A stretch of DNA of 64,000 bases from Limnohabitans sp. T6-20 (GTDB lineage: Bacteria; Pseudomonadota; Gammaproteobacteria; Burkholderiales; Burkholderiaceae_C). The position numbers and the translations under genes were made by a program. Below the pieces are notes generated by a model that saw only the letters and a program-made list of their open reading frames with translations, was not told where the DNA came from and ran no database searches. Position 1 is the stretch's first letter, and each line of letters starts with the position of its first letter. The stretch is taken from positions 186,001 to 250,000 of the forward strand of contig NZ_NERW01000003.1 in the NCBI RefSeq assembly GCF_003063505.1, given 5' to 3'. Shown here piece by piece: positions 26,928 to 35,320 of the stretch.

Positions 26928-26957
26928 CCCGATGAATCGAACAACAGGAAAACCCAA

Positions 26958-27374
26958 ATGAACAAGCATCTCCTGCTCTGCTGCCTTGCTGCGGCACTCA
27001 TACCGTCTTTCGCGAACGCACAAACCCAAGCCCGGCTGGATGGCGGCAAGTTCGTTTCAAACGAAGAAATTACCGTCCAGCGCCTCAACTGCAATGGCAT
27101 GTCCGTTCAGTTCGCCCGAGGTGTCCGTTGGGCACCTGCTGACTACAGCCCCATCGTGAGCATCAACGACAGCGCCACTGTTCAGCTGCATCCCAGCTGC
27201 TACACCAACATGATGTGCGGTCATTTCAATGGCAAACCTGCCGTGGTGATCGTCGACGCACCGGCTTGCGGAGGCAATGCCGTGGGCGAGGATTACATCG
27301 TCATTGATTTGGCATCCAGGCGCAAACACGTACTCAGTTACACACAGGCACGCCAGGCCAAATTGATTCGCTGA
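26958..27374 (+). CDS. Small secreted protein of unknown function
   Basis: A 138-residue protein with a clear Sec signal peptide (MNKHLLLCCLAAALIPSFANA, split before QTQ). The mature part is about 117 residues with five cysteines (LNCNGMS, HPSCYTNMMCG, DAPACGG), which suggests periplasmic disulfides. I do not recognise the family. ACAGGAAAACCCAA lies just before the ATG. It begins 30 bases after the transglutaminase stop on the same strand, so it may belong to the amidoligase transcript, but the sequence does not prove a link. Confidence 0.7.
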   Translation: MNKHLLLCCLAAALIPSFANAQTQARLDGGKFVSNEEITVQRLNCNGMSVQFARGVRWAPADYSPIVSINDSATVQLHPSCYTNMMCGHFNGKPAVVIVDAPACGGNAVGEDYIVIDLASRRKHVLSYTQARQAKLIR

Positions 27375-27559
27375 GCCTGCGTCGCCATCCCCGGACAGGC
27401 GCGTGCGTCGCCGCTGGGGGGACATCTGAAGCTTGTGCTCGCTGAAAATGAGCGGCATGACGCGGTACAGTTGAGCCTTTGCAGACTTGGCACAGGTCTG
27501 GGTCTGGCAACACCGCGCACTCCATGTGGAGGATGCGCCCCACCCCCAAAGGAAACCCC

Positions 27560-28018
27560 ATGAGCGTTTACGACACCCTGAAATCCCTGAACATCGAATT
27601 GCCCCCTGTGGCCGTGCCCGCAGCGGCCTATGTGCCCTTTGTGCAAACCGGTAACTTGGTGTTCCTGTCGGGCCACATTGCCAAAAAAGACGGCAAGGTC
27701 TGGGCGGGTCAACTCGGTAAAAACATCAGCACCGCAGAAGGCCAACAAGCCGCCCGCGCCGTCGCGATTGACCTGATGGGCACCCTGCACGCCGCCGTGG
27801 GCGACTTGAACAAAGTCAAGCGCATCGTCAAGGTGATGAGTCTGGTCAACTCGACCGGCGACTTCACCGAGCAGCACCTGGTCACCAACGGCTGCAGCGA
27901 ACTGCTGGGCCAGGTGTTTGGCCCACAAGCCGGTGCCCATGCCCGCAGCGCTTTTGGTGTGGCCCAAATTCCCATGGGTGCTTGCGTTGAGATCGAGTTG
28001 ATTGCCGAAATCGGCTGA
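27560..28018 (+). CDS. RidA/YjgF family protein
   Basis: A 152-residue RidA-family (YjgF/YER057c/UK114) protein of the slightly longer class. Canonical RidA hydrolyses reactive enamine/imine intermediates formed by PLP enzymes. Visible blocks are FVQTGNLVFLSGHIAKKDG, GQLGKNISTAEGQQAARAVA and ARSAFGVAQIPMGACVEIELIAEI. The canonical RidA arginine that binds the carboxylate is not at its usual R-x-C-V-E position; the segment reads MGACVEIE, as in other subfamilies, so deaminase activity is uncertain. The start ATG 27560 has AAAGGAAA upstream. The DUF2164 gene follows after eight bases. Confidence 0.88.
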   Translation: MSVYDTLKSLNIELPPVAVPAAAYVPFVQTGNLVFLSGHIAKKDGKVWAGQLGKNISTAEGQQAARAVAIDLMGTLHAAVGDLNKVKRIVKVMSLVNSTGDFTEQHLVTNGCSELLGQVFGPQAGAHARSAFGVAQIPMGACVEIELIAEIG

Positions 28019-28026
28019 AAACGGCC

Positions 28027-28293
28027 ATGCCCATCGAACTGAGCAAAGAAGACCGGGCGCAGGCCATTGCCAGCATCGAGCGCTACTTCCTGGACAATTT
28101 TGAGCAAAAAATCGGCAACATTTCTGCCGGTGCCCTGCTCGGATTTGTTCTCGAAGAAATCGGCCCCAGCATCTACAACCGCGCGGTGAGCGATGCCAAA
28201 GAACGCATGCTCATGCGTGTGGAAGATCTGGAATACGAAGTCCGAGAAGACGAATTTCAGTACTGGCAAAAGTTCAAGAAACGCTCGTCATGA
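28027..28293 (+). CDS. DUF2164 protein
   Basis: An 88-residue protein of the DUF2164 family: MPIELSKEDRAQAIASIERYF, split before LDNFEQKIGNISAGALLGFV, then IGPSIYNRAVSDAKERMLMR and an acidic segment VEDLEYEVREDEFQYW. The function is unknown. It is cytosolic with no membrane segment. It is eight bases downstream of the ridA-like gene, so the two are one transcript. Confidence 0.85.
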   Translation: MPIELSKEDRAQAIASIERYFLDNFEQKIGNISAGALLGFVLEEIGPSIYNRAVSDAKERMLMRVEDLEYEVREDEFQYWQKFKKRSS

Positions 28294-28329
28294 CGCAAAC
28301 CCGCATGTTCACACGTGCTCCTGTCACCC

Positions 28330-28403
28330 TTGGGAACGAATCCCTGCTCTCGAATGGTTTGCCGTGGCCGTGCAGACATTCGGCTGCAGGGGCCGCCTCC
28401 CAC
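28330..28403. repeat. REP-like pair, site 5 (decayed A forward, B reverse)
   Basis: The A-type copy at 28330-28355 keeps TGGGA...CCCTGCT...CGAAT, but its stem is broken by several unpaired changes. The B-type reverse copy at 28378-28403 keeps both flanks with one stem mismatch. The pair lies between the DUF2164 and DUF1993 genes. It is the most eroded cluster in the window. Confidence 0.7.
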
Positions 28404-28441
28404 ACAGACCGCACAACCATTTAACCCAACGGAGACTCACC

Positions 28442-28957
28442 ATGACCATTTCCATGTCCAGCGCCAGCCTGCCCGTGTGCACCCGCATGCTCACCAACCT
28501 GAGCCACATCCTGGCCAAGGCCGAGCAGTTCGTCGAAGCCAAAAAGATCGACCCCACCGCACTCACCACTTACCGCCTGGCCCCCGACATGTTCCCCTTC
28601 ACGCGCCAGGTGCTGATCGCTTGTGACGCAGTCAAGAACGGTGTTGCACGCTTAAGCGGCATCGAAGCCCCGAAATTTGACGACACCGAAACCACACTGG
28701 CCCAGCTGCAAGAACGCATCCAGAAAACCCTGGCCTTCATCGCCACCGTGCCCACTGCAGCGCTGGATGGCACCGAAGACAAAGAGATCACCTTCCCCGC
28801 AGGCCCGGGCAAAACCCGCACCCTCAAAGGTCAAGACTACTTGACGGGCTGGATGCTGCCCAACATGTACTTCCACATCACCACGGCCTACACCATCCTG
28901 CGCCACAACGGTGTGGAAGTCGGCAAGATCGATTACTTGCTGGGCGCACAGGGCTGA
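28442..28957 (+). CDS. DUF1993 family protein
   Basis: A 171-residue protein of the DUF1993 family, which adopts a DinB-like four-helix fold. Visible blocks are PVCTRMLTNLSHILAKAEQF, YRLAPDMFPFTRQVLIACDA, FDDTETTLAQLQERIQKTLA and the C-terminal GWMLPNMYFHITTAYTILRH. The function is unknown; DinB-like proteins are often metal-dependent small-thiol transferases, but that is not shown for this group. ATG 28442 is preceded by GGAGA, and a good terminator follows 21 bases after the stop. Confidence 0.85.
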   Translation: MTISMSSASLPVCTRMLTNLSHILAKAEQFVEAKKIDPTALTTYRLAPDMFPFTRQVLIACDAVKNGVARLSGIEAPKFDDTETTLAQLQERIQKTLAFIATVPTAALDGTEDKEITFPAGPGKTRTLKGQDYLTGWMLPNMYFHITTAYTILRHNGVEVGKIDYLLGAQG

Positions 28958-28978
28958 GTCTGCGCTGCACGTGATTCA

Positions 28979-29008
28979 GGGGCCGCTTTTGAGCGGCCCC
29001 ATTTTCTT
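28979..29008 (+). terminator. Rho-independent terminator after DUF1993 gene
   Basis: A nine-pair stem GGGGCCGCT/AGCGGCCCC with loop TTTG is followed by ATTTTCTT. It separates the DUF1993 gene from the convergent tannase operon, touching the tannase stop codon. The minus-strand side has no T-tract. Confidence 0.85.
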
Positions 29009-30603
29009 CAGCGGCAGCTGAAGTTGCTGGCGTCTTCAGGGTTTCCCGTGCCCTTGTAATGCGCGTATTGCGGATAGGCACACAGCGGGCGTGTGCGGCC
29101 CGTGTACACCACCGTGCCACTGGCAGGCACGCTTTGCGGGGCCTGGCCTTTTTCGACCCAGTCCACCAAGCTGCCCAGACCATCGATGCTGTCGGTGGCC
29201 GCGCCACCTGCACAGTGGCCCATGCCGGGCACCAGGAACAAGCGCGCAAAGTCGTTGGTTTTGGGGCCGTTTTGGGCCGTCAGGCGCTGGTAGTAGTCGA
29301 CCATTTCGTCCGGCGAGAAGATGGGGTCGGCCATGCCATGGATGAACATCAGCTTGCCGCCTCGCGCCTGAAAGCCCGCCAGCTTCACATCGTCAGCGGT
29401 GTTGAACATCCACGCATGCGCATCCATGCGCTGCGGGTCGCGGTCAAAGTCGAACTTGTAGATGCTCAAGCTGCGGTCAGGCGGCGTGACGAAATAACCC
29501 TGCAGCGCGTCTTCCATCAGGAATACATGGCGCGAGTTGGCTTTGGCCGTGGGTGAATTGCCCAACTTCCACATGCGCCAGTCGTTTTTGGGGTGGCCGA
29601 TGCCTGCGTCCCAGGGCCACGAGAAATACAAGGGCTGGCCGGCCGAGTTCTTGGCACCCGTGAACATCTTCTTCAAAGCGCCCACCTGCACTGGAGCCAG
29701 ACAACTGTCGTCCTTGGCGCCCTTGCACTGCAAGGCCGCCACATCGAATTGGCAGGCAGCCGGGTTGGACACCAAACCGTCTGTCAAACCGTCAAGCGCG
29801 TCGCAGCGGTTCAGGATGCCTTCGCGCACCAAGTTCAAATCACCGTCAGACAGCGCTTGGCTCAGCACCGGCTGGCCTTCAGCCCCTTTGGGCGCAATGG
29901 CCTGCAACGCTTGTGTGTCCCAGGCCGCAGCTATGGTCGCGCCCTTGGACACGCGCATGGCTGGGGCCATGGCGATCACACCATCAAAGTAAGTGGGAAA
30001 GCGCTGGGTGAACATCATGGCCTGACGACCGCCGCCCGAGCAACCGATGAAATACGACTTGTCAGCGGGCTTACTGTAGTAGCGGCGGATCAGCTCTTTG
30101 GCTGTGACCGCCACTTTGTCGTGCGCGTTGTAGGCATTGTCGGTGCGGGCGATCGGATCAAACCCGAAGTCGGCCGTGGGGCCTTGGTGTCCAGCGTCGG
30201 TGGTGACCACCGCAAAGCCGCGGTTGAGCGCGTAGCCGGGGGCGGCTTGCGGCCCCACAGCGGGGCGCACCACGCCGTCGTTGCCGCCACCACCCTGGTA
30301 CAGAAAGCGGCCATTCCACGCTGTGGGCAGCCGCAGCTCAAAACCGATGTGGTACGGCTTGCCGTCTTGGCCCATGCGCTCGGCCATCTTGCCGTTGACC
30401 TTGCAATGCGCCACCAATGTGGGGCCAGCCGTGGCGCCCGGTGGGCGTGTGCTGTCACCTGCCACGGCCTCGGTGGTCAGGGTCATGCCTGGCAAGGCTG
30501 CGGCAGCAAAACTGGCGCAGTCCGAGGTCTGTGCCCAGGCACCACCCGTGATCGACATGAGTGCACCCACGGCCCAAGCTGTGTTCAGTTTCATCGTTGG
30601 CAT
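29008..30603 (-). CDS. Tannase/feruloyl esterase family hydrolase (secreted)
   Basis: A 531-residue secreted esterase of the tannase family, which also contains feruloyl esterases and MHETase. A signal peptide ends in GGAWA before QTSDC. The nucleophile is in YFIGCSGGGRQAMM (near residue 188) and the histidine in PGMGHCAGG (near 460). The Cys next to the Ser and the Cys next to the His form the disulfide typical of this family. The calcium-site motif DALDGLTDGLV is present. GGAG upstream of ATG 30603 fixes the start. It is the last gene of the operon with a second tannase, a Bug protein and DUF3237. The ester substrate is unknown. Confidence 0.9.
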   Translation of the reverse strand: MPTMKLNTAWAVGALMSITGGAWAQTSDCASFAAAALPGMTLTTEAVAGDSTRPPGATAGPTLVAHCKVNGKMAERMGQDGKPYHIGFELRLPTAWNGRFLYQGGGGNDGVVRPAVGPQAAPGYALNRGFAVVTTDAGHQGPTADFGFDPIARTDNAYNAHDKVAVTAKELIRRYYSKPADKSYFIGCSGGGRQAMMFTQRFPTYFDGVIAMAPAMRVSKGATIAAAWDTQALQAIAPKGAEGQPVLSQALSDGDLNLVREGILNRCDALDGLTDGLVSNPAACQFDVAALQCKGAKDDSCLAPVQVGALKKMFTGAKNSAGQPLYFSWPWDAGIGHPKNDWRMWKLGNSPTAKANSRHVFLMEDALQGYFVTPPDRSLSIYKFDFDRDPQRMDAHAWMFNTADDVKLAGFQARGGKLMFIHGMADPIFSPDEMVDYYQRLTAQNGPKTNDFARLFLVPGMGHCAGGAATDSIDGLGSLVDWVEKGQAPQSVPASGTVVYTGRTRPLCAYPQYAHYKGTGNPEDASNFSCR

Positions 30604-30634
30604 CGACGTGTCTCCTTTTGTTTTTTTCAAGCCG

Positions 30635-32362
30635 TCATTTGCATGCAAAGTTACTGGCGTCTTCCAGCGAGCCGCTGCCCTTGTAAGTCGCCACCGTCGG
30701 GTGAGCACACAGCGGACGGGTGCGCTTGGCCGACCAATCGGTGGGCAACTCGGTGTTCACGCTGCCTGCGTTGCCAACGCCACGCACACTGGCCACCACC
30801 GCTTGCGGTGCCACGCCCTGCTCCACCCATTTCACCAGGGGGCCCAACAGGTCAAACTGGTCGGCGGCCGGGCCCATGCTGCAGTGGTTCATGCCCGGCA
30901 CCGGGAAGTAGCGCGCAAAGTCAGACCCGGGGTTGAGGCCCGCCTTGCCCACGCGCTCGACCCACTGGCGGGTGTCTTCGGCAGAAAAGATCGCATCGCT
31001 CACGCCGTGGTACAGCACCACCTTGGCGCCCCGACCGCGCAAGGCAGCCAGGTTGTCAGGCTGGCTTTCGCCGGGCGGTGTCATCAGCGACCAGCCCGAT
31101 TCGCGGTAAGTGTCGTTGGTGGCGCTGAACATAGCCAGTCGGGCCGTGACGTTTTCTTCCAGCGGTTTGAGTGGCGTTGGCGGCACGCTGAAGATGGTGC
31201 CAATGGCCAGCGGATCACGGATCAGCGAGTCGACAAACTTCCAGGTGCCCCAGTTGGCCCCGGCCACGCCCGTGTCATAAGGGAAGCTGGCATAAATGCG
31301 CTGGCCGTCCGCCGTCTGCGCACCGCCGAACACGCGGGCCACCACGTCTTTTTGTACAGCGGTCAAACAAGCGCCGTTGCGCTCGCCCGTGCAGGTGGCC
31401 ACATCGGTCTTCACGTTGAATGCAGCCTGGCAAGCCTGCGTGGCCTGCACCATGCCGTCCTTGGCACCGTCGAGGGCATCGCATTTTTGGGCAATGGCCT
31501 TGGCCACGGTCTGGCGCTCTTGCGGCGTGAAAGCACTGGCCAAGTCAGGCAAGGTGCCGTTGGGGTTGAGTGGGTTCTTGACCGTGGCCCCAGGCGTGGC
31601 CAAAGGTGCCCACTGCTGTGCGCCCCAGATTTGCGCCAGCGCCGCATAGGGCAAGCGGTAACCGGGTGCACCGACCAGATAACCGTCGTACTGGTCACCC
31701 AAACGAGAAGCAGCCACCATCGCGTGGCGTCCGCCGTTGGAGCAGCCACCGATGTAGGAGCGGTCAGGCCCCTTGCCATACGCTGAGGCAATCAGCTGTT
31801 TGGCCATGGGCGTGAGCTTTTCAACCGCCTGGTAGCCATAATCCAGCCGAGCCTGGGGCTCCAGTCCAAAGAATGGGGTTTGTGGCCCGCTGTGTCCGGC
31901 GTCCGAACTGATGACCGCAAAGCCTTGCATGAGCGCGCCCGTGAGCGGGCCGCCGCCCAAGGCCCCCAACGCGGGCACCACGGCGCCGTCCAGCCCGCCA
32001 TTGCCTTGGTAATAAAAGCGGCCATTCCAGGCCACAGGCAAACGCATTTCAAACCCGATGGCATAGTCGCGCCCATCACTGCCCTTGCGCTCGTGCATGC
32101 GCCCTTTCACCAGGCAATGCGCAGGCACGGCCTTGTCGCCTTGCATGACGGCACCCGCAGCAACCGATGCCGCCGACTCGATGCGCGTGTTGGGCAACCG
32201 GAGTTGGGAAGTCAAAGTCTCGCAACTGGGCAAGCTGGCGCCTGTGGCTGCTTTAAAGGGCGCAACCGGGGTGCTTTGCAAAGTGCCGCACGCGACGAGC
32301 ACGCCGAAAGCAGACAAAACACCCAGGCCCTGAAGAGCGCGGTGCAAGGATGTGGAACGCAT
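30635..32362 (-). CDS. Tannase/feruloyl esterase family lipoprotein
   Basis: A 575-residue second member of the tannase family. The N-terminus has a lipoprotein signal with lipobox LVAC (Cys near residue 25), so it should be anchored in the outer membrane or periplasmic face. The nucleophile is in YIGGCSNGGRHAMV (near 206), the His in PGMNHCSMGP (near 491) with the paired cysteines, and the calcium-site motif is DALDGAKDGMV. The length and lipid anchor resemble MHETase-type enzymes, but the family is broad and the substrate cannot be assigned. It lies 31 bases upstream of the other tannase and 41 bases after the Bug gene. Confidence 0.9.
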   Translation of the reverse strand: MRSTSLHRALQGLGVLSAFGVLVACGTLQSTPVAPFKAATGASLPSCETLTSQLRLPNTRIESAASVAAGAVMQGDKAVPAHCLVKGRMHERKGSDGRDYAIGFEMRLPVAWNGRFYYQGNGGLDGAVVPALGALGGGPLTGALMQGFAVISSDAGHSGPQTPFFGLEPQARLDYGYQAVEKLTPMAKQLIASAYGKGPDRSYIGGCSNGGRHAMVAASRLGDQYDGYLVGAPGYRLPYAALAQIWGAQQWAPLATPGATVKNPLNPNGTLPDLASAFTPQERQTVAKAIAQKCDALDGAKDGMVQATQACQAAFNVKTDVATCTGERNGACLTAVQKDVVARVFGGAQTADGQRIYASFPYDTGVAGANWGTWKFVDSLIRDPLAIGTIFSVPPTPLKPLEENVTARLAMFSATNDTYRESGWSLMTPPGESQPDNLAALRGRGAKVVLYHGVSDAIFSAEDTRQWVERVGKAGLNPGSDFARYFPVPGMNHCSMGPAADQFDLLGPLVKWVEQGVAPQAVVASVRGVGNAGSVNTELPTDWSAKRTRPLCAHPTVATYKGSGSLEDASNFACK

Positions 32363-32403
32363 GGTGAACCTCCTCGGTCAGGGTCAATGAAAATCAAGAA
32401 ACG

Positions 32404-33426
32404 TCAATCGGCCTTGAAGCCTGTGGCAGCCACGGCCTTGCCCCAGGTCACGGTGTCGGCGGCGATGATGCGGGAAAACTCTTCGCGGCTCGTGCCCGTC
32501 ACGCGAAAGCCCGACTCTTCGAGCTTGGCCTTGGTGTCGGCCGACTTCACGGCTTTTTGGATGTCAGCGCTCAGCTTGGCCAGAATGTCGGCAGGCACCT
32601 TGGACGGGGCCACGATGCCGAACCACGAAGAAAACTCCAGGTTGTTGTAACCCTGCTCCTTGATGGTGGGCACGTCGGGCAGTGCGCCCGTGCGGGTGGC
32701 CCCGGTACTGCCCAAGGCGACCAGCTTGCCCGCTTTCACATTGGGCGCAGCCAGGCCCACGCTGGCGAACACACCTTGCACGTCACCGCTGAACAAGCCA
32801 CCCAGTGCATCGCCCGTGCTTTTGTAGTGCACGGCTTCAGGTTTGAGCTTGACCGCATCGCCAAACATGAACGCACCAAAGTGCCCGGGCGTACCCGCAC
32901 CAAAAGTGGCCATGAACAAGCCCTTTTGCTGCTGTGTCCAGGTCACGAATTCCTTGACGTTTTTGGCAGGCACTTTCTGCGGGTTGACCAGCAGCACGAA
33001 GTCGGCGCTGACCACTTGGCTGACGGCGGCAAAGTCTTTCGCCGGGTCATAGGGCAGCTTGTTGTAGCTGCTGGGTGCGATGCTCAGCTGACCGGTTTCG
33101 CCCAGCATCAGGGTGTAGCCGTCGGGCGTGGCGCGGGCCGCTTCGCTGGCGGCGATCAGGCCACCCGCGCCGGGCTTGTTGTCCACAATGACGCCCAAAT
33201 TGCCCCAGCCCTCAGAGAGCTTTTGCGCCAGCAAACGCGCCACGATGTCGGGCCCGGTGCCCGCCGGGAAACCCACGATCATGCGCACCGGGCGGTTGGG
33301 GTAGCTGCTTTGCGCCTGCACGCCGGTGCTCAACACACCCGCGGCCAAGCCCAATGCCAGCAACGCGCTGCGGCGGCCCCAGGCATGTGTCAAAGCGGCG
33401 GGAGTGCTCAATGGAAAGTGATTCAT
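32404..33426 (-). CDS. Bug/TctC-family tripartite tricarboxylate solute-binding protein
   Basis: A 340-residue periplasmic binding protein of the Bug (TctC-like) family, greatly expanded in Burkholderiales. A twin-Arg-like charged N-terminus (WGRRSALLALGLAAGVLSTG) and cleavage after VQAQ form the signal. Family blocks are YPNRPVRMIVGFPAGTGPDI, VDNKPGAGGLIAASEAARAT, PDGYTLMLGETG, YDPAKDFAAVSQV and LPDVPTIKEQGY. The ligand is probably a carboxylate such as an aromatic acid, given the two neighbouring esterases, but this is inference. No TctA/TctB membrane subunit is encoded nearby, so it must share a transporter elsewhere. Confidence 0.93.
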   Translation of the reverse strand: MNHFPLSTPAALTHAWGRRSALLALGLAAGVLSTGVQAQSSYPNRPVRMIVGFPAGTGPDIVARLLAQKLSEGWGNLGVIVDNKPGAGGLIAASEAARATPDGYTLMLGETGQLSIAPSSYNKLPYDPAKDFAAVSQVVSADFVLLVNPQKVPAKNVKEFVTWTQQQKGLFMATFGAGTPGHFGAFMFGDAVKLKPEAVHYKSTGDALGGLFSGDVQGVFASVGLAAPNVKAGKLVALGSTGATRTGALPDVPTIKEQGYNNLEFSSWFGIVAPSKVPADILAKLSADIQKAVKSADTKAKLEESGFRVTGTSREEFSRIIAADTVTWGKAVAATGFKAD

Positions 33427-33478
33427 GGCGTTTGTCTCTTTGAATAAATGAAAGGGGGAAATCAAGAACCGAGGCCGC

Positions 33479-33946
33479 TCAGGCCACTTCAAAAAAGCGC
33501 ATCACCACACGGTCGGGGTGGCGAGCACCCGTGCCCACAAAGAGGCGTTCGGTGATCCAGGCGAGCGACTTGCAAGCCGTTTCAAAACTCGGGCTGCAGC
33601 GAAAGTAGACCGACTCGGGCGGCACCGGCTCACCGCGCACCAGACGCGCCATCACCTCGGGGGTGGCGGTCCGCACAGCGCGGTTTTGCACAAAGACCAG
33701 ATCACCGCCATCGGTCTCTATCGTGTAGCGGGCGTCCAGCTCGGCCATGCGCTCATTCACGATCAACTGGAAGTCCGCGCCGCCAGGCAACACGCGGGCC
33801 GTCCAGCCTTGGCCCTGCACTTCCCCGCCCAGGATCGGGATCAAGCGGCGCACGCCATGGTGGGTCTGGCCGACTTCCTGAGGCTTGTCCACCTGGACAG
33901 ACAGATCGGCAAAAAAATTCAATGACGGTGTTGGCAAATCAAGCAT
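33479..33946 (-). CDS. DUF3237 (UPF0311) protein
   Basis: A 155-residue protein of the DUF3237/UPF0311 family, a small beta-barrel-like fold of unknown function often found in aromatic or catabolic operons. Visible blocks are GGEVQGQGWTARVLPGGADF, LDARYTIETDGGDLVFVQNR and the C-terminal WITERLFVGTGARHPDRVVM. It is the first gene of the DUF3237-Bug-tannase-tannase operon. Its start codon lies directly next to an imperfect dyad and faces the divergent LuxR-type gene. There is no strong Shine-Dalgarno. Confidence 0.85.
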   Translation of the reverse strand: MLDLPTPSLNFFADLSVQVDKPQEVGQTHHGVRRLIPILGGEVQGQGWTARVLPGGADFQLIVNERMAELDARYTIETDGGDLVFVQNRAVRTATPEVMARLVRGEPVPPESVYFRCSPSFETACKSLAWITERLFVGTGARHPDRVVMRFFEVA

Positions 33947-33949
33947 GGG

Positions 33950-33966
33950 CCTAGGGTATTCCTAAG
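33950..33966. promoter_or_regulatory. Imperfect dyad between tannase operon and LuxR-type gene
   Basis: CCTAGG-GTATT-CCTAAG is an inverted repeat with one mismatch in six pairs, three bases upstream of the DUF3237 start codon and 98 bases before the LuxR-type gene. It is a candidate operator for the divergent regulator. Overlap with the DUF3237 translation start would suit repression better than activation. Confidence 0.35.
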
Positions 33967-34063
33967 TGCAGGGGGCGTCTGTCCTCCCTTAAGATGACGG
34001 GAAAACCCGAAGCTTGGCTCTCAGCGCCCTTGTTGGCGCAAACCCAATTGAAACCGCCCCCTC

Positions 34064-34831
34064 ATGCGCCAATGGACCCCCTCCAGCTCCAGCAGCTCCG
34101 TTCAGGTGCTGCAAGGCCTCATCGGACTCATGGGACAGCGCGAATTTGAAACCTCGCTTCTAAGTCACCTGCACCCGCTGGTGCCCGCAGCCTCTTATTC
34201 GATTTACCAAACCGGCACCGGTTGCGACCCGACCTTGTTCATGTCGGCCAGTCGGGGCATTCCTGACACCACACGTGCATGCTGGGACGCCTACCTGTCA
34301 GGCCCCTACCTGAGCGACCGGACCTTCGAAGGCGCAAGCCAAGCCAACCCCAGCCCTCTGCTGTGCCACATCACCGCGCCCGAGGTGCCTGCCCAACACC
34401 GCGCCCGCGTTTATGAAGCGCACGGCATGGCCGAGCGGGTGTCGATTGTTCAGCGCCAGGCGACATCCATTTTCGCAATCAACTTTTACCGCCACGAACA
34501 CCAGCGCCCCTTCAGCGAAGCGCAACTGTCCGACTTTGAATCGCTGGCCCCGGCACTGCTGACCCTGACGCAAAAACAAATTGAACTCACCCGCCCACGG
34601 CCAGCCAGGCGCAACACCGCCGAATGGGTGAGCCAGTTGCAGCAGTTGGAGCCCGCGCTGACCCCACGCGAGCTGCAGATCTGCGCCCGCCTGCTGACCG
34701 GGATGACGCAAGAAGGCATTGCGCTCGACCTGGGCTTGGGCCTGCCCACCGTCAAGACCTACCGCAACCGCGCCTTTGCGCGGCTGGGTATTCACTTCAA
34801 AAACGAATTGTTTGCGCTCTTTGCGGGGTGA
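34064..34831 (+). CDS. LuxR-family (FixJ-type HTH) transcriptional regulator
   Basis: A 255-residue regulator with a C-terminal LuxR-type helix-turn-helix (residues about 200-250: LTPRELQICARLLTGMTQEG, then TVKTYRNRAFARLGIHFKNE). The N-terminal 180 residues have no receiver-domain phosphorylation signature or recognisable autoinducer-binding signature, so the signal is unknown. It is divergent from the DUF3237-Bug-tannase-tannase operon, so it is the obvious candidate regulator. A short hairpin GCGCC-CTTGTT-GGCGC lies in its leader (34024-34039). Confidence 0.88.
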   Translation: MRQWTPSSSSSSVQVLQGLIGLMGQREFETSLLSHLHPLVPAASYSIYQTGTGCDPTLFMSASRGIPDTTRACWDAYLSGPYLSDRTFEGASQANPSPLLCHITAPEVPAQHRARVYEAHGMAERVSIVQRQATSIFAINFYRHEHQRPFSEAQLSDFESLAPALLTLTQKQIELTRPRPARRNTAEWVSQLQQLEPALTPRELQICARLLTGMTQEGIALDLGLGLPTVKTYRNRAFARLGIHFKNELFALFAG

Positions 34832-34951
34832 TCCGGCACCCAAACTGTCCCCAAACACCGTGTCCAAAGCTATGGACAAGTGCAGGGATAAGCCGCCCAA
34901 GCCGCGTCCCACAAGGGCTGGCGGGACGTGCTTAATCCATGAGCACGATCA

Positions 34952-34992
34952 TCAATCGCATGATTGACAACACGATCAACAACACCGAAAAT
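34952..34992 (+). promoter_or_regulatory. Promoter with overlapping operator-like dyad of the toxin-antitoxin pair
   Basis: A perfect -35 TTGACA at 34964-34969 is followed after 17 bases by GAAAAT (34987-34992; four of six matches to TATAAT). The inverted repeat TCAATC-GCAT-GATTGA (34952-34967) overlaps the -35. This layout suits autoregulation by the antitoxin. The promoter also argues that the antitoxin starts at 35026 and not at the upstream in-frame ATG 34939, which lies before it. Confidence 0.55.
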
Positions 34993-35025
34993 CACACACT
35001 CAATATTCATATCCTCAAAGCTGCC

Positions 35026-35298
35026 ATGCCCCAACTGACCGCCAACGACCTCAAAGTGCGCGGCATTGCTGCGATTGAATCGGCGCTAGCCGACCAAACC
35101 GAAGCCACCATCTCGGTGCGCGGCAAAGACCGGTTTGTGGTGATGGACATGGCGCAATACCACTACCTGCGCGAATGTGAACTGGAAGCCGCCCTGATCC
35201 AAAGCCGGGCCGACCTGACCGCTGGCCGCGCCGTGCAAGAAAGCGTCGAGGCCCATATGGCGAGGCTCGACGCCTTGGTGAACAACACCGCTCATTGA
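35026..35298 (+). CDS. Phd/YefM-like antitoxin
   Basis: A 90-residue protein resembling prevent-host-death/YefM antitoxins: an N-terminal DNA-binding fold (LTANDLKVRGIAAIESALAD, ATISVRGKDRFVVMDMAQYH) followed by a helical, partly disordered tail (AALIQSRADLTAGRAVQE) that would bind the toxin. The start is placed at ATG 35026 because a promoter lies just upstream; an in-frame ATG at 34939 would add 29 Asn/Ile-rich residues not typical of the family. The toxin gene starts 22 bases downstream. Confidence 0.75.
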   Translation: MPQLTANDLKVRGIAAIESALADQTEATISVRGKDRFVVMDMAQYHYLRECELEAALIQSRADLTAGRAVQESVEAHMARLDALVNNTAH

Positions 35299-35320
35299 GC
35301 GCCCGAGCCTCTCAAGCGGC

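Noticed and set aside
34861..34878. Inverted repeat TGTCC...GGACA downstream of the LuxR-type gene as terminator or operator
   Set aside because: Only five pairs with an eight-base loop and no T-tract; too weak to call.
34939..35025. An antitoxin start at ATG 34939
   Set aside because: A promoter with TTGACA lies inside this stretch, and the extra Asn/Ile-rich residues are not typical of the family.
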